DNA of 64,000 bases from Emydura subglobosa. Lineage: Eukaryota; Chordata; Testudines; Chelidae. Location: the NCBI GenBank assembly GCA_007922225.1, contig ML679959.1, positions 23,348,118 through 23,412,117 on the forward strand, in the 5' to 3' direction. The translations under genes were made by a program, and so were the position numbers. The stretch's first letter is position 1. Every line of letters begins with the position of its first letter. The notes beneath the pieces are model-generated. The model was not told the origin of the DNA. It ran no database searches and saw nothing but the letters and a program-made list of their open reading frames with translations. Shown here piece by piece: positions 21,826 to 32,054 of the stretch.

Positions 21826-22615
21826 TTCAGAAAGGCCATGCTGGGTCAGACCAATTGTTCATCTAGCCCAGTATCCTGTCTTCTGACAGAGGCCAGTGGC
21901 AGATGCTTCAAATGAAATTAACAGGACAGGGCAACTATAAAGTGATTCACCCCATGTCGTCCAGTCCTAGCTTCTGGCAGCCGGAGGTTTAGGGACACCC
22001 AGAGCATGAGGTTTCATCCCTGACCATCTTGGCTAATAGCCATTAATGGACCTATGCTCCATGAACTTATCTAATTCTTTTTTGAACCCAGTTATACGTT
22101 TGGCCTTCACAACATCCCCTGATAACAAGTTCCACAGGTTGACTGTGCATTGCGTGAAGAGGTATTTCCTTTTGTTTGTTTTACATCTACTGCCTATTAA
22201 TTTCCTTAAGTGACCTCTGGTTCTTGTGTTATGTGAAGGAGTAAGTAACACTTCCCTATTCACTTTCTCCACACCATTCATGATTTTATAGACTTCTATC
22301 ATATCCCCCTTAGTCGTCTCTATTCTAAACTGAACAGCCCAAGTCTTTTTAATCTCTCCTCATATGGAAGCTGTTTCATACCTCTAATCATTTTTGTTGT
22401 CCTTCTCTGTATCTTTTTCATAATAGTCTATATCTTTATTGAGATGGGACAACCAGAACTGCATGCGGTATTCAAGGTGTGGGCATACCATGGATTTATA
22501 TAGTGGCATTATTATATTTTGTGTCTTATGACCTATCCCTTAACAGTCTGTTAGCTTCTTAGACTGCCACTGATTTCTTACTAATGCCATTCTCTTCATG
22601 TCGCTTTCTAAGACC
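21826..22615 (-). pseudogene. CR1-type LINE fragment (RT C-terminus and 3' UTR)
   Basis: The minus-strand frame at 22302-22033 (89 codons) starts [10 protein letters not shown] and ends [16 protein letters not shown]. It covers the end of the CR1-group ORF2, with NTRTRGH and [16 protein letters not shown] on the way. The 3' UTR is 22032-21826 and reads CTGTCTTCTGACAGAGGCC on the plus strand. Upstream coding sequence to about 22615 is broken by stops. This is a 5'-truncated copy, typical of CR1, and it lacks the RT catalytic part. Confidence 0.8.
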
Positions 22616-22834
22616 AAATCTGAGCCAGATTCTCAGTGGTGTGTGAATGGCGAGTGAGTTTCTTTCTGTTTTAAGAACCAAAATGTTTTCTGGGTATAGA
22701 TCACAAACAAACATCTTCTAAAATCATTTTAGTAAATAGTTTGAAACCAGACAGCCAAGTCTCTCTAACTGTAGGTTTGGCCTTAATTTGGTTTGTCACT
22801 GGCAGCTTGTTTTCGTTTTCCTTCCCAATCTCTC

Positions 22835-22837
<3 letters not shown>

Positions 22838-22865
<28 letters not shown>
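22838..22865. repeat. (CT)n microsatellite
   Basis: About 14 uninterrupted CT units following a pyrimidine-rich lead-in. The frames that cross it on both strands (22701-22988 minus, 22741-22944 plus) are its by-products. Confidence 0.95.
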
Positions 22866-22869
<4 letters not shown>

Positions 22870-23023
22870 AAAGAGCAAAACATATTGTATGTTACTTTGG
22901 AATCAGGATTTGTAGGAAGCTGCCACACTGAACAAGATACATAAGTAAACAGCGACACCTTGTGGACAAACTGTAGCAGCTTTTCCAAAATATGGAAAAG
23001 GCTTGAGGACAGTGGTGCTGGAA

Positions 23024-23131
23024 CAATTTTTATAGTGGGGGTGCGGAGCCATTGAACGAACCTGTAAACCCTGTATTCATGGGAACCACTTCAAGCCAGA
23101 GAGTGTGACAGCACCTCTGCTTGTCAGCATG
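23024..23131 (+). repeat. GGTGCTGGAACAATTTTTATAG repeat, copy 1
   Basis: GGTGCTGGAACAATTTTTAT opens the copy, followed by AGTGGGGGTGCGGAGCCATTGAAC and GGGAACCACTTCAAGCC. A second copy at 33688-33770 shares these strings. The right end (AGCACCTCTGCTTGTCAGCA) could be a decayed inverted version of the left, suggesting a non-autonomous DNA transposon; no target duplication was seen. Confidence 0.6.
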
Positions 23132-23316
23132 GTATTTCGACAGTTTACCCTCTGTCCGAGAAAAATCGCATTTCAAATGGAATGAATGAAATGTGCCCTA
23201 TGTTGTGGTTCATGGCAGGCTGATTTCCAAAGTCCCACAAAAGTGAAGGTGCTCAAAGTGGTGGCCAATACAGTTAGGGGATCTGGAGTAGTCTAAGCTC
23301 TGGACAGTGGTGTGGG

Positions 23317-23860
23317 CCAAGCCTACATTTGTGCCTCCCTCAGGGCTCACGCCCCTCCCCCAGCTGCCCCAGAGAGGGGGGGTCTGTACCTGCAGGGGGG
23401 TTGTGAAGCTTGGGGGGGGGGACACAAATGCAGGCTTGACTCCGCCCACCTCCCCGCACTTACCCGCCACGCAATGCCCGCCTCTCCCGCTGCAGCCCCA
23501 CAGCCTGACACCGGCTCGGATGCGGTGGCCTCGCCCCTGGGCCTGGGGGGAGGGTCTGAACCGGCCCTTCATGACACGCTGGTGGGGAGGCGCTGAGGGG
23601 CACCCCTTAGAGACTCCTGCGCCCCACACCCGTCATGATGGGCCGGCCTGGCGTGCCCTCCCGCACTTACCTGCTGCTCCAGCCCCCCAGCCCAGTGCTG
23701 GCTCGGACTGGGGTGGCCTCACCTGCAGCCTCCTGCGCCCCCTGCGCGTCATGAAGGGCCAGCCCGGCACCCCCGCACAGGCCAGCGCCCGGGGGTCTGG
23801 CCCTTCCGCTCCACTCTTAGTATGCCACTCGCTCTGGACATGGGGAGGCAGCTCCAAATA
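23317..23860. repeat. GC- and CpG-rich dimeric tandem repeat with flanking inverted repeat
   Basis: CCCGCACTTACC begins one unit at 23453 and a second at 23660, an offset of 207. Both units continue with GGCTCGGA, GGTGGCCTC and CCTGCGCCCC, then CGTCATGA(A/T)GGGCC. To the left, CAAGCCTACATTTGTGCC (about 23317) and GGACACAAATGCAGGCTTG (about 23420) are inverted copies. CpG density is far above the surroundings. Long frames on both strands (184 codons plus, 139 minus) reflect composition, not coding. Confidence 0.6.
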
Positions 23861-24984
23861 ACGTCAGTGGAGATGATGAGGGGAGCACAGACTCTCAAAT
23901 GCAGTCCCTGGAAGCCACAGGAAGTTCTGTAGGAATGCTGGGCATTAGCTGGTGCTCAGCTAAACAAAGGTGCAGAATTAGATGGGTCAAAATCTACCTC
24001 CCATTAGTATAGTTCTGTCTGTAAGAGTGTACAAGGACTTCCATACCAGTAAAGGTATGACCACATCTCTCACCGAGGCAGGTTAAAATGAACTACTAAG
24101 TTGACCAGAATATTTGCTGCACATTTGGCCCTTTATCCTATACATGAACAGAGCGTTCACCATACAGAATGAACAAACTCTGTTCATCTCATGCAAACCG
24201 TTCATTTCTTCTCTTAGCTGTGTGTGATAAGTATTGTTTCTGCTCCCTGACTGAAACCTTTCAAGGCAGCGACTGAGGCATAACAGGCTCTCCAGTGTTA
24301 TTGTGGAAGGAATAATTATTTGTGCTGAAATTCATGAAGCTTTCCTGATTCTCAGACGTTGTCAATAATACCCAGTGGCTGTCCAGATAATTGCACATTA
24401 ATAAGAAGACCCTACAAGTCATGGCAAATTGAATTTGGTGTTCCTGCACAAAAATATTTGTGAATCAGGGTTTCTTTCATGTTCAGCCAGCTCTCCTAAA
24501 TCCTCTCTTTAACACAGGCTAGAGCAGCAAAGCTCCAAATCCCACCTGCTTGCCTTGGTGAGAGATGTGGATATACCATTACTTGTATGGAAATCCTTGT
24601 GAGACTTCTGCACTCTTTGCATTCAGAACTATAGTAATGGGTGGTGGGTTCATTTTGTCCCATCTAGTACTGGGCCTCTGTTTATGTGAACATCAGCTGA
24701 GTCCCTTGATGATAATTTCTACAGCACTTCATGTTTTACTTCTTCTAGGAAAGCTTCTTTCAGGATCATGCCCATAGTTTGTCCATGGTGGTCCAGGAGT
24801 CTGATTCCACATCAGTAATGCTGGTTTGACCCAGATGTAAGTGTGACTTCAGCAGATTGTCTCCTGATTTACACACACAAGAGTAACCGAGAAAAGCATC
24901 GGGGCCTGTGTTTCTGCCGGTAAGGATTCCTTCAAAATGTCTGTTTTTAAATGTACTTGTTCATTATTTCTTTGCATTGTGCTA
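23861..24984. other. Unique-looking sequence, nothing recognised
   Basis: No splice-flanked open frame or transposon landmark. GAACAGAGCGTTCACC and ACTCTGTTCATC near 24147-24185 form a weak inverted repeat. Confidence 0.35.
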
Positions 24985-25609
24985 CTGACTTAGGTGGCCC
25001 AAACATAGACCTGATTATTCTAGGCACTGTACAAACAGAATAAAAGACACTGCCTGCCCCAACAAGTTTACAATCTAAGGGTAAGACAAGAGACAACAGA
25101 TGGTTACAGACTGACAGACGGATGAGCAGGAGAAAACAATGAGGCAGTACTGGTCAGCACAATGGGCAATGGTCTCAACACAGACTGCCTAATCCTTATC
25201 TGGCATCACGGCAAAGGAGAGTTTGAAGGCGGACAGTGGGGTGTCTTTGCAGGTATTTACAGGGAGCTCCTCCCCTGTGCACGTGGCAGCATGGGAGAAA
25301 GCGCCAATGTGTTTGTTTGAAAGTTTAACAAGTGGGCGATGAAGGCTGGCATCATTGGCCAATCAGAGGCAGAGGGCCAAGTCATGGTCGCGTATGACAG
25401 ACGATAGGCGGCATAGGGATAGACCGTGAAGGGCCTTGAAAGTAAAGCCAGGTAGTTTTTGTTTCATGTGATGGGGAAGAGGGAACCAGTGAAGAGGGGC
25501 AAAGAAAAGCGCAACAGGGTCAAAACAAGCTAGGGATCTTCACAACAGCATTTAGGATGCATGTAAGCAAGGCAAGATGGGATTTGTCAAGGCCAAAGAA
25601 GGAGATGTT
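24985..25609 (+). repeat. Old interspersed repeat, left part (split by a solo LTR)
   Basis: CACTGTACAAACAGAATAAAAG and CAAGTTTACAATCTAAGG (25026-25080) match the pattern at 33785-33860 (GCTGTACAAAAGCATAGCAA, GCGTTTACAATCTAAATAG). Further along, GTGAAGGGCCTTGAAAGTAAAG (about 25426) is a phrase I associate with a widespread amniote repeat. It appears to resume at 26517 after the LTR. The class is uncertain; it is non-coding. Confidence 0.5.
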
Positions 25610-25614
25610 GATAC

Positions 25615-26516
25615 TGTGACAAACTGACAATATCCTGGACAAGCCTTATGGAATTAAGATAAACTTTCCTGAAATAAGTTAAACCTGATTGAATTAGGTT
25701 TAATATTTTGGGGTCTGTTGTATTAAAAAATGCAGCCGTGTATGTGTTATTGTGGCATTGCATGTAACTCCTCTAATAGGGGGGAGATGCTTACGTACTT
25801 CCTCTGTTATCAGCCCTGTGAAGCCACACACCCCCACACCCCCCAGATGGGTGCACATGTACTAGTTCCAGTTGGATTCTGCAGGGAACAACAGACAAAG
25901 AAAGGAGTTTTGGATAAATAGCCTTCTTCCTGAACCAGCCAAAGTACAGGACCCCTGGTTCACGGAGGGCCCCAATCCTTCCCTTAGGGAAGGGTTGGAA
26001 AGACTGAGCCTACTTGAGACCCCATAAGACTGGTTGCTTGTTCTGAGCTGAAGTTGCAAGGAACTTGAACTCACAAGGAAACCCCTTGGGTTGAGTGTTG
26101 AAAGCCTGCTCCTGCCAGAACCCATGTTAGAGTTGAGATGATCTCTGGTAAGCTGAGCAGCATGCATGTAGCTTCTTTTATTGTTTGTAATGTGTTTTCT
26201 CTGTAATGCTTTTACCTTACAGATAAAATAGTCTTGCATAAAAGAATTGTATGATAACTATCACTGTGGGAAGTCACGCTGTTAACCAGCCCTGAAGAGC
26301 AAGCAAGCAGACCTGCTTGGGCAGCTTGTCTCTGCTGTGAATAACACAGTGAATAACACAGGGAACTGTGAAGCCTGGAGGTCCCTCAGTCGGAGGGAGA
26401 GAGACGCAGGTCTCCACCCAAGAAAGGCAGCGGCCCGGAGAGCCAAAAGCCTGAGAGTGGGTGTCTAGCTGAACTGCTGAGCTGAAATACAGGTGCAGTT
26501 GCTCTGAACTGTGACA
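25615..26516 (+). mobile_element. Solo LTR, 902 bp, with 5-bp target duplication
   Basis: Starts TGTGACAAACTGAC and ends GAACTGTGACA, so it has the canonical TG...CA limits. The flanks are GATAC (25610-25614) and GATAT (26517-26521), matching at four of five positions. It lies inside an older repeat that continues on both sides, which supports a clean insertion. Polyadenylation-like CAGATAAAATAG is at about 26220. No internal gag/pol is present, so the proviral body was lost by LTR recombination or the LTR arrived alone. Orientation is inferred from the polyadenylation-like site. Family (ERV or Gypsy) is not assigned. Confidence 0.65.
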
Positions 26517-26733
26517 GATATTGCACCAGTCAATATTCTATGAATCAACGTGATATTATTTAGTCTTCATATTTCAGGGATTTTTTTTTTCACTGTTGTT
26601 TTTAAGAATGAAAAGCTATTTTCTAAATGAAGAATATTCTGAGATTTGATTCGGAAGGCATTCTTTTTTTTATTGGGAAGGCATTATTATTATTGGTAAG
26701 CTGATTCAAGTCCTTTGATATTTTTCTTTCCAG

Positions 26734-26811
26734 ATGTCAGAGATGTCCCGCAAAACCAAATAATGATGGTGAGGCCTTACTGCCTGTCAAAAGCCCAGTG
26801 GAACTCTATAT
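26734..26811 (+). CDS. Candidate 78-bp internal exon
   Basis: Seen: a pyrimidine-rich tract TATTTTTCTTTCCAG ends at 26733, with a branch-point-like GCTGATTC about 33 bases upstream. At the other end ATAT|GTAAGTAAT is a near-consensus donor at 26812. The length, 78, is a multiple of three. In phase 1 it reads CQRCPAKPNNDGEALLPVKS and ends PVELY; another frame is also open, reading VRDVPQNQIMMVRPYC onward. I recognise neither peptide. It lies on the strand opposite the exon at 1-135, so it would belong to a different gene, or be a cryptic exon. A chance pairing of good splice sites is possible. Confidence 0.3.
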
Positions 26812-27014
26812 GTAAGTAATCTAGGGTGACTTCACACTACAAGTTGGGACACTTTCTCGTTTGAATATGGTTCCGTTTGCAAAACAAACACGTGTGTGAC
26901 AGTATCTACCCTATATTTAATGCAGGCTTCCTTCGAGCTATTTTATATTTCTTTTTCAGATATGCTTTTGGATGGTTCCCTGGTTATCATGGAATAGGCA
27001 ATGGAAGGGAGTAT

Positions 27015-27370
27015 TTTCTAGTGGCTAGTGCCTGGAGTCGGGGTACTATTTCTGACTGTGCCACAGGCTCACGGCATAACTTTGAGCAAATTCTTTAACT
27101 GCTGTGCACCTCAGTTTGTCTGTCTGTAACATGGGGTTAAAATACCTACCTAATGGGTGTGTTAGAGAGGCAAGGTCTCTCCTACAAACAGAAGTTGGCC
27201 CAGTAAAAGATATTACCTCACACAACCTGTTTCTCTAATATCCTGAGACCTGCATAGCTATAATTCTGCAAACAACAATGGGGGGTTTTGTAATACACAG
27301 ATAATAGTTGAAGGATCAGAGATCCTTGGGTGAAAGGTGCTTTGGAAAGAGAAAAGTATTCTTATTTATT
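27015..27370 (+). repeat. MIR-like SINE
   Basis: CTAGTGCCTGGAGTCGGGG, then TTTCTGACTGTGCCACAGGC, ACTTTGAGCAAATTCTTTAAC and ACCTCAGTTTGTCTGTCTG follow the MIR head-to-core order, with ATGGGGTTAAAATACCTACC after them. The tail GGTGCTTTGGAAAG with TATTCTTATTTATTA at about 27337-27371 fits the L2-type end. Diverged copy. Confidence 0.65.
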
Positions 27371-27460
27371 ACTAAATTGAACATTTTTCCCACCCCTCCA
27401 AAGCACTTGACTTGACAGCAAATTACACAGCTCCAGAGGCAGATCATGGTCACACACCAA

Positions 27461-27546
27461 CAAATGTAAATGAGAAGGAACTCTGTTAAAGTCAGTGGAG
27501 TTATAATAGTGTAAAAACAGAGTATGTGTGCTCAGAATCAGGCCCA
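27461..27546. repeat. Short foldback element
   Basis: GTAAATGAGAAGGAACTC at the left and GAGTTATAATAGTGTAAAAAC at the right flank AAAGTCAGTGG; the outer right end AGAATCAGGCCCAGC is the family terminus. Decayed. Confidence 0.45.
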
Positions 27547-28487
27547 GCACTTTATACTATTCAGGTCAACCTTTAATAGAAATAAAATGGGCAGAAAAAC
27601 ATGACTGTATCAAAGATTCTACCTGGTGATATTTTTTTTTTTTTTAATTTAGAGGTAAGGTGTCTGGACTAACAATCCTGCAGGAAAAAGATAATCCCTG
27701 CAAACCCCAATCTTACTCACGTTATCCGTTCTCTCTATTTAATAGAAATTCAATTCCCCAGTGGAATCATTTTTCAACTTCTTTCCATGGACAACTAAAA
27801 TACTGCAGAGACTCTGCCCCACTAAATCATCACTTCATTGACAAAATACCAATTTCATTTAATGGAATCATAATGAATCTAGTTTGGAGGTGAGGAGGGC
27901 TGGCATATCCCCTTAACTATGGGTAATGAAAGCCCCGCATAGATTCAGACAGCTTAACATTCATGACTTGGAATCCTGCCCTTAACAAACATATTGGGTG
28001 TTCTTACATGGCCTCCTGGCTGCTCATATATCCAAGTGCTTTGATGGCAACGTGCCAATCACAAGCTGGCATGCCAGTTTCGCTGGGGGCATAGGTACCA
28101 CACAAAGCGGTGGGTTTTGCTTGGCCACCTGCCTAATGCTGGAAGTGGCATCGCTTGTATGTGAAATTCCCTTCCACTGGGATAGCAGCATCACAATGGC
28201 ATCACAAAGCCCCCTCGGACCCATTTACACACGTATGTGCCAATAGATCAATGGTAGAAGACAAGTTGGTCCTGGGCAAGCATGGCTGCCAAATAGACAG
28301 ATTATATTGCTGCCGGTACCTGAGGAACCTGTTACAGCCAGGGATGGGATGTAGAAACAAATAATCACATTAGGGTCCATCCCTCAGGTGGGGCATGCGC
28401 ATGAAGATCCAGGACAGACAGAAGGTTCAGGACACAAGCTGAGTCACCAAATGCCCTTCTCCACACATACAATCCAAATGACTAGGG
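27547..28487. other. Unique-looking sequence, nothing recognised
   Basis: A T13 run (near 27632) is followed by AATTTAG but no convincing exon. CAAGCTGGCATGCCAGTTTC (28062-28081) contains a short perfect palindrome. No gene is supported. Confidence 0.35.
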
Positions 28488-28855
28488 GCTAGGTGAAACT
28501 TTTCCATCCAAACTACTTTTGGATGGAAAATTGGGGGTTTTGACTAAACTAAAATGTGGGGGGTTGGGGGGAGAGTATCTGCTTTCCTCAGAAAAGTCTC
28601 CTATATTTTTCATTGGAATATTGGAAATCAAATATTTGTCCGTTTTCGGTTGAAAATGTTTAGGTTTCAGATGAAAACTTCCAGTCATTGGTTGTCAAAA
28701 AGCAAACATTTTCCAGTTTTTAAGTTTTGGGGGGATTTTTCAATAAAAAGGCTAACTTTTCCACTGACAGTTTTGATGCAAATGAAGAAGATTAATGACC
28801 ATCTAAATTGACAGTGGGGGAAAAGAACTGTTTTCCAACTAGCTCCACTACTGAT
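28488..28855. mobile_element. MITE-like element, GAAAATTTT-arm type
   Basis: Left GGGCTAGGTGAAACTTTTCC (about 28488) and right CTGTTTTCCAACTAGCTCCAC (28831-28851) are imperfect inverted ends. The interior holds TTTTGGATGGAAAATTGGGG, GTTGAAAATGTTTAGG and similar AT-rich words. Non-autonomous; same group as 5430-5822 and 21357-21780. Confidence 0.5.
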
Positions 28856-29450
28856 ACGCATGGAGCTGCACAGATGTACTGGAAGGCAGAAATTATTCCA
28901 GTGAGCGAGCCCAAAAGCAGAGCAGTGCAGTGACCTGAGAAAGGGGAAATTGCTAAGGCCTAGACTTCGCCTTCTAAAGCAGCCTGCTTAGTAAGTGTCA
29001 TCACTGCCTTCACGGGAGCTTTCTGAGCCATTCTCAGAGAGGCAGAGCGCCTCCGGTAGTTCTCTATTTGCACAGGAGGGAGCACAATTTGTGATATTCC
29101 TTTAAGGGATGTAGCATTCTCCCTCCCCTAGAGAGAGGGAGCCATGGCTCTGTCTACTTCCTACCCGTCCTCAGATGTTCATGTTTGTTCTGTGCTGTCT
29201 GTTCTGTCTTCCAGATCATGAATGATTCTGTTAAATACACTGCAGATTATGTTAAATACACCTTTATCCATTCGACCCCAGTGCCTCATCTAGTGGTTTG
29301 TAATGCCTATTTTGCGTGAGGCAAATATAAAAAAGCATAAGGAAATGAGCCTTAGGACTAGGTCAAGAGACGGCTGGGTCACCTACCTTCGGATCAGCGT
29401 TGTAGCGATGACTGAGGTAGGTAAACACAGCTGGCTTGTTGCTTAAGATT
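28856..29450. other. Unique-looking sequence, nothing recognised
   Basis: Contains GTTAAATACACTGCAGATTATGTTAAATACACC, a short direct repeat of GTTAAATACAC (about 29230 and 29251). No gene is supported. Confidence 0.35.
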
Positions 29451-29541
29451 CTGGGTCAGAGCTTCAGTTTGTATAAATTAGTGTAACTCCACTGACATGA
29501 AGGGAGCTACGCTGATTTGCACCAGATGAAAATATAGCCCT
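29451..29541. repeat. Short foldback element
   Basis: GTATAAATTAGTGTAACTCC pairs with GGAGCTACGCTGATTTGCACC across ACTGACATGAA; the outer ends are TGGGTCAGAGCTTC and AAATATAGCCC. One of the clearer copies of the family. Confidence 0.55.
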
Positions 29542-29906
29542 CTGAAGGGAGGTGCCTGATAGAAGTGAATAACCAAAAAATCAGCTAGGCTAAGCAATGC
29601 GATTGTCAGGAGGAGAGAGCTGGTGCTGTTGAGCCTTTTGCCATTAGCTCTGTCCAGGTTCTGACTTTGAATGGGGTGGTAACCAAAAGCCTTTATGAAA
29701 TGATGGCTGCTAGGTAACTAGGGAGGCTGGACCAATTGGTTGCTATTTCCCCAGGCTGGGAAATGAGAATCCCTCTTACCTGTGCCAATAGGTCCAAGCT
29801 GCTGTGGAGGGAGATGGGAATGACGGTCATAGGAGAAGTGTCAGAGGGGAATGGAGTGTACGGAGTGTATTTTTATAGCAAGAAAACAACAAAATAGGTC
29901 TCTAGC

Positions 29907-29924
29907 AGAGAGAGAGAGAGAGAG
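29907..29924. repeat. (GA)n microsatellite
   Basis: Nine GA units, the only tract of its kind in this part of the window. Confidence 0.9.
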
Positions 29925-30021
29925 GATATGATGGTGTGTGTCTCCGCTGCACTAGGCTGGTGACTGAACACAAAATGGCGGCTGCCTGTGCATCGGTCAT
30001 TTCTTCATTCTCCAAGGGTGC

Positions 30022-30161
30022 AGTACATATAGGGTGATGAGATGTCCCGATTTTATAGGAACAGTCCTGACATGCGGGGCTTTTTCTTATATAGGTGCCT
30101 ATTACCCCCCACCACCTGTCCCGATTTTTCACACCTGCCATCTGGTCACCCTGAGTACATA
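30022..30161. mobile_element. hAT-like MITE, copy 1, with exact 8-bp target duplication
   Basis: The element is 30030-30153 (124 bp). Left end TAGGGTGATGAGATGTCCCG; right end CATCTGGTCACCCTG, a terminal inverted repeat of about 14 bases. It is flanked by AGTACATA on both sides (30022-30029 and 30154-30161), identical copies. Known: 8-bp target duplications and CAGGG-type ends are typical of hAT transposons. The interior has GCGGGGCTTTTTCTTATATAGG and CCCGATTTTTCACACC and no coding capacity. A sister copy is at 31914-32046. Confidence 0.85.
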
Positions 30162-30396
30162 GAAAAACAAGTCCCAACAGAGACAAGCTACGTACAGCAT
30201 ACCTTTCATAGGACTTCATTTCTTAAGGAGCAATCATGCTCCTGAGGCCTGTGAACCAAACAGAACAGCAAGGAAAATTTCAGGAAATAAAAAATTGTCA
30301 GACACACAGAAGAAAACACTTTTCTTTTTGACCAGCAAATTTTGGGTTTTTTTAAAGAAAGAAAAAAGGGGGAGAGGGGATAAACAGCTCTGCAGT
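30162..30396. other. Unique spacer
   Basis: Short stretch between the MITE and the CR1 tail, with a purine-rich AAAGAAAGAAAAAAGGGGGAG run near 30354. Nothing else is recognised. Confidence 0.35.
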
Positions 30397-31345
30397 TGCC
30401 AGATTAGGGTTGGAAGGGACCTCAGGAGGCCATCTAGTCCAACCCCCTGCTCTCAAAGCAGGACCAACCCGAACTAAATCATTCCAGCCAGGGCTTTGTC
30501 AAACTGCACTTCAAAAGCCTCTAAGGATGGAGATTCCACCATCTCCCTGCGTAATGCGTTCCAGTGCTTCACCACCCTCTTAATGAAAAAGTATTTCCTA
30601 ATATCCAACCTAGACCTCCACCACTGGAACTTAAGACCACTGCTCCTAGTTCTTTCATCTAGTACCACTAAGAACAGCCGAGCTTCATCCTTCTCCCCTC
30701 TCCCCACCCCCATTGTTCTCTTCTGCAGACTAAACAAGCCTAGTTCCCTCAGGCTCTAATAAGTCATGTGCTTCAGCCCCGTAACCATTCTTGTTGCTCT
30801 CCACTGGACTCTCTCCAATTTGTCCACCTCCTTTCTGTAGTGTGCGGCCCAAAACTGGACACAATACTCCAAATAAGGCCTCACCAGTGCCAAATAGAGG
30901 AGAATAATCACTTCCTGTGATCTGCTGGCAATGCTCCTACTAATGCAGCCCAATATGCCGTTAGCCTTCTTGGCAATAGGGGCACACTGTTGACTCATAT
31001 CCAGCTTCTTGTCCACTGTAACCCCCAGGTCCTTTTCTGCAGAACTGCTGCCTAGCCAGTCGGTCCCCAGTCTGTAGCTGTGCATGGGAATCTTCCATCC
31101 TAAGTGCAGGACTCTGCACTTGTCTTTGTTGAACCTCATCAGATTTCTTTTGGCCCAGTCCTCCAATTTGTCTAGGTCACTCTGTATCCTATCCCTACCT
31201 TCCAGGGTATCTACCACTCCTCCTAGCTTAGTGTCACCTGCAAACTTGCTGAGGGTGCAATCCACCCCATCCTCCAGATCATTAATGAAGATGTTGAACA
31301 AAGCCAGCCCCACCACCGACTCCTGGGGCACTCCGCTTGTTAGTC
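30397..31345 (-). pseudogene. CR1 LINE, 5'-truncated, one in-frame stop, mutated catalytic box
   Basis: From 31340 down to 30474 the minus strand keeps a single frame of about 286 codons, broken only by a TAG at 30758-30756. It holds the RT motif SGVPQES, then [10 protein letters not shown] where the catalytic box should read FADD (Gly codon at 31238-31236). After these come [63 protein letters not shown] and, past the stop, LRELGLFSLQKRT. The 3' UTR is about 77 bases and ends on the plus strand as AGGGTTGGAAGGGACCTC. A whole catalytic lobe is missing upstream. The long plus-strand frame at 31084-31755 is its antisense shadow. Confidence 0.9.
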
Positions 31346-31905
31346 CACTTGCTGGGGGGCACTGGTTAGAATTTGTCCCTGATTGTCATGGAACAAGCTT
31401 TTCCCATCTTGGTCTCCAGTTCATATCCAGCCCTAGGACTCGATCACCCTCTTTAACTCTGTCGGTTGGGGGCTGGAGAAAAGGTTGGCAAAGGTTCACT
31501 TCCTGGAGATTCACTCAAAGCGTACTGCCAGGGGACGGGTTTGCCTCCTCAACCTGCCCCCGCTCCCCAAAGGAACAAAGAGAGGCGTTTGTGTCTCTGC
31601 ACTGGCCCTGGGGTCCCTCCCTCCCTCCTCCCCACCTTCTGGGTAGGGTGGTTGCAATGCATCCAGTCTGCTGCAGGAGGCTGCCCCTGAACCTGCGAAG
31701 CACTGGAAGGGGCTCCCAGCATAGGAAGTGCAGCTTCAGGTGGGGCTTGGGTTAAGAAGATGATGTACATGCCTCAGGCCCCACTCTGCCTGCTGTCAGT
31801 GTTATCCTTTTTGTATGTCCCCAGGCCTGTGGAGCTCCCTTCCCGGAGGCTGGGGGAAGGGGTGGGGACAGTGCACTGAAGTCTGTCTCACTCCCAAAAC
31901 GCCTA
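31346..31905. other. GC-rich spacer, nothing recognised
   Basis: C-rich sequence with CCCTCCCTCCCTCCTCCCC near 31615. Overlapping frames on both strands reflect composition. Confidence 0.35.
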
Positions 31906-32054
31906 CGGTATAGCAGGGTGACCAGATGTCCCGATTTTATACGGACAGTCCTGATATGCGGAGCTTTTTCTTATATTGGCCTCCTTTTACCCCCCTCCTC
32001 CCCCATCCTCTCCTGATTTTTTCACACTTGCTATCTGGTCACCCTACTGTATGG
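31906..32054. mobile_element. hAT-like MITE, copy 2, with diverged target duplication
   Basis: The element is 31914-32046 (133 bp): left CAGGGTGACCAGATGTCCCG, right CTATCTGGTCACCCTA. The flanks CGGTATAG (31906-31913) and CTGTATGG (32047-32054) match at six of eight positions. The interior GCGGAGCTTTTTCTTATATTGG aligns with copy 1, 1.9 kb away. The two copies have independent target sites, so they are separate insertions, not a segmental duplication. Confidence 0.8.

Noticed and set aside
23307..23861. 184-codon plus-strand frame
   Set aside because: Lies in the CpG-rich dimeric repeat, where GC-rich composition keeps several frames open on both strands.
31084..31755. 223-codon plus-strand frame
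   Set aside because: Its first 80 codons are the antisense of the CR1 reading frame and the rest is C-rich sequence.
30022..32054. Segmental duplication explaining the two MITE copies
   Set aside because: The copies have different target-site flanks, so independent insertion is more likely.
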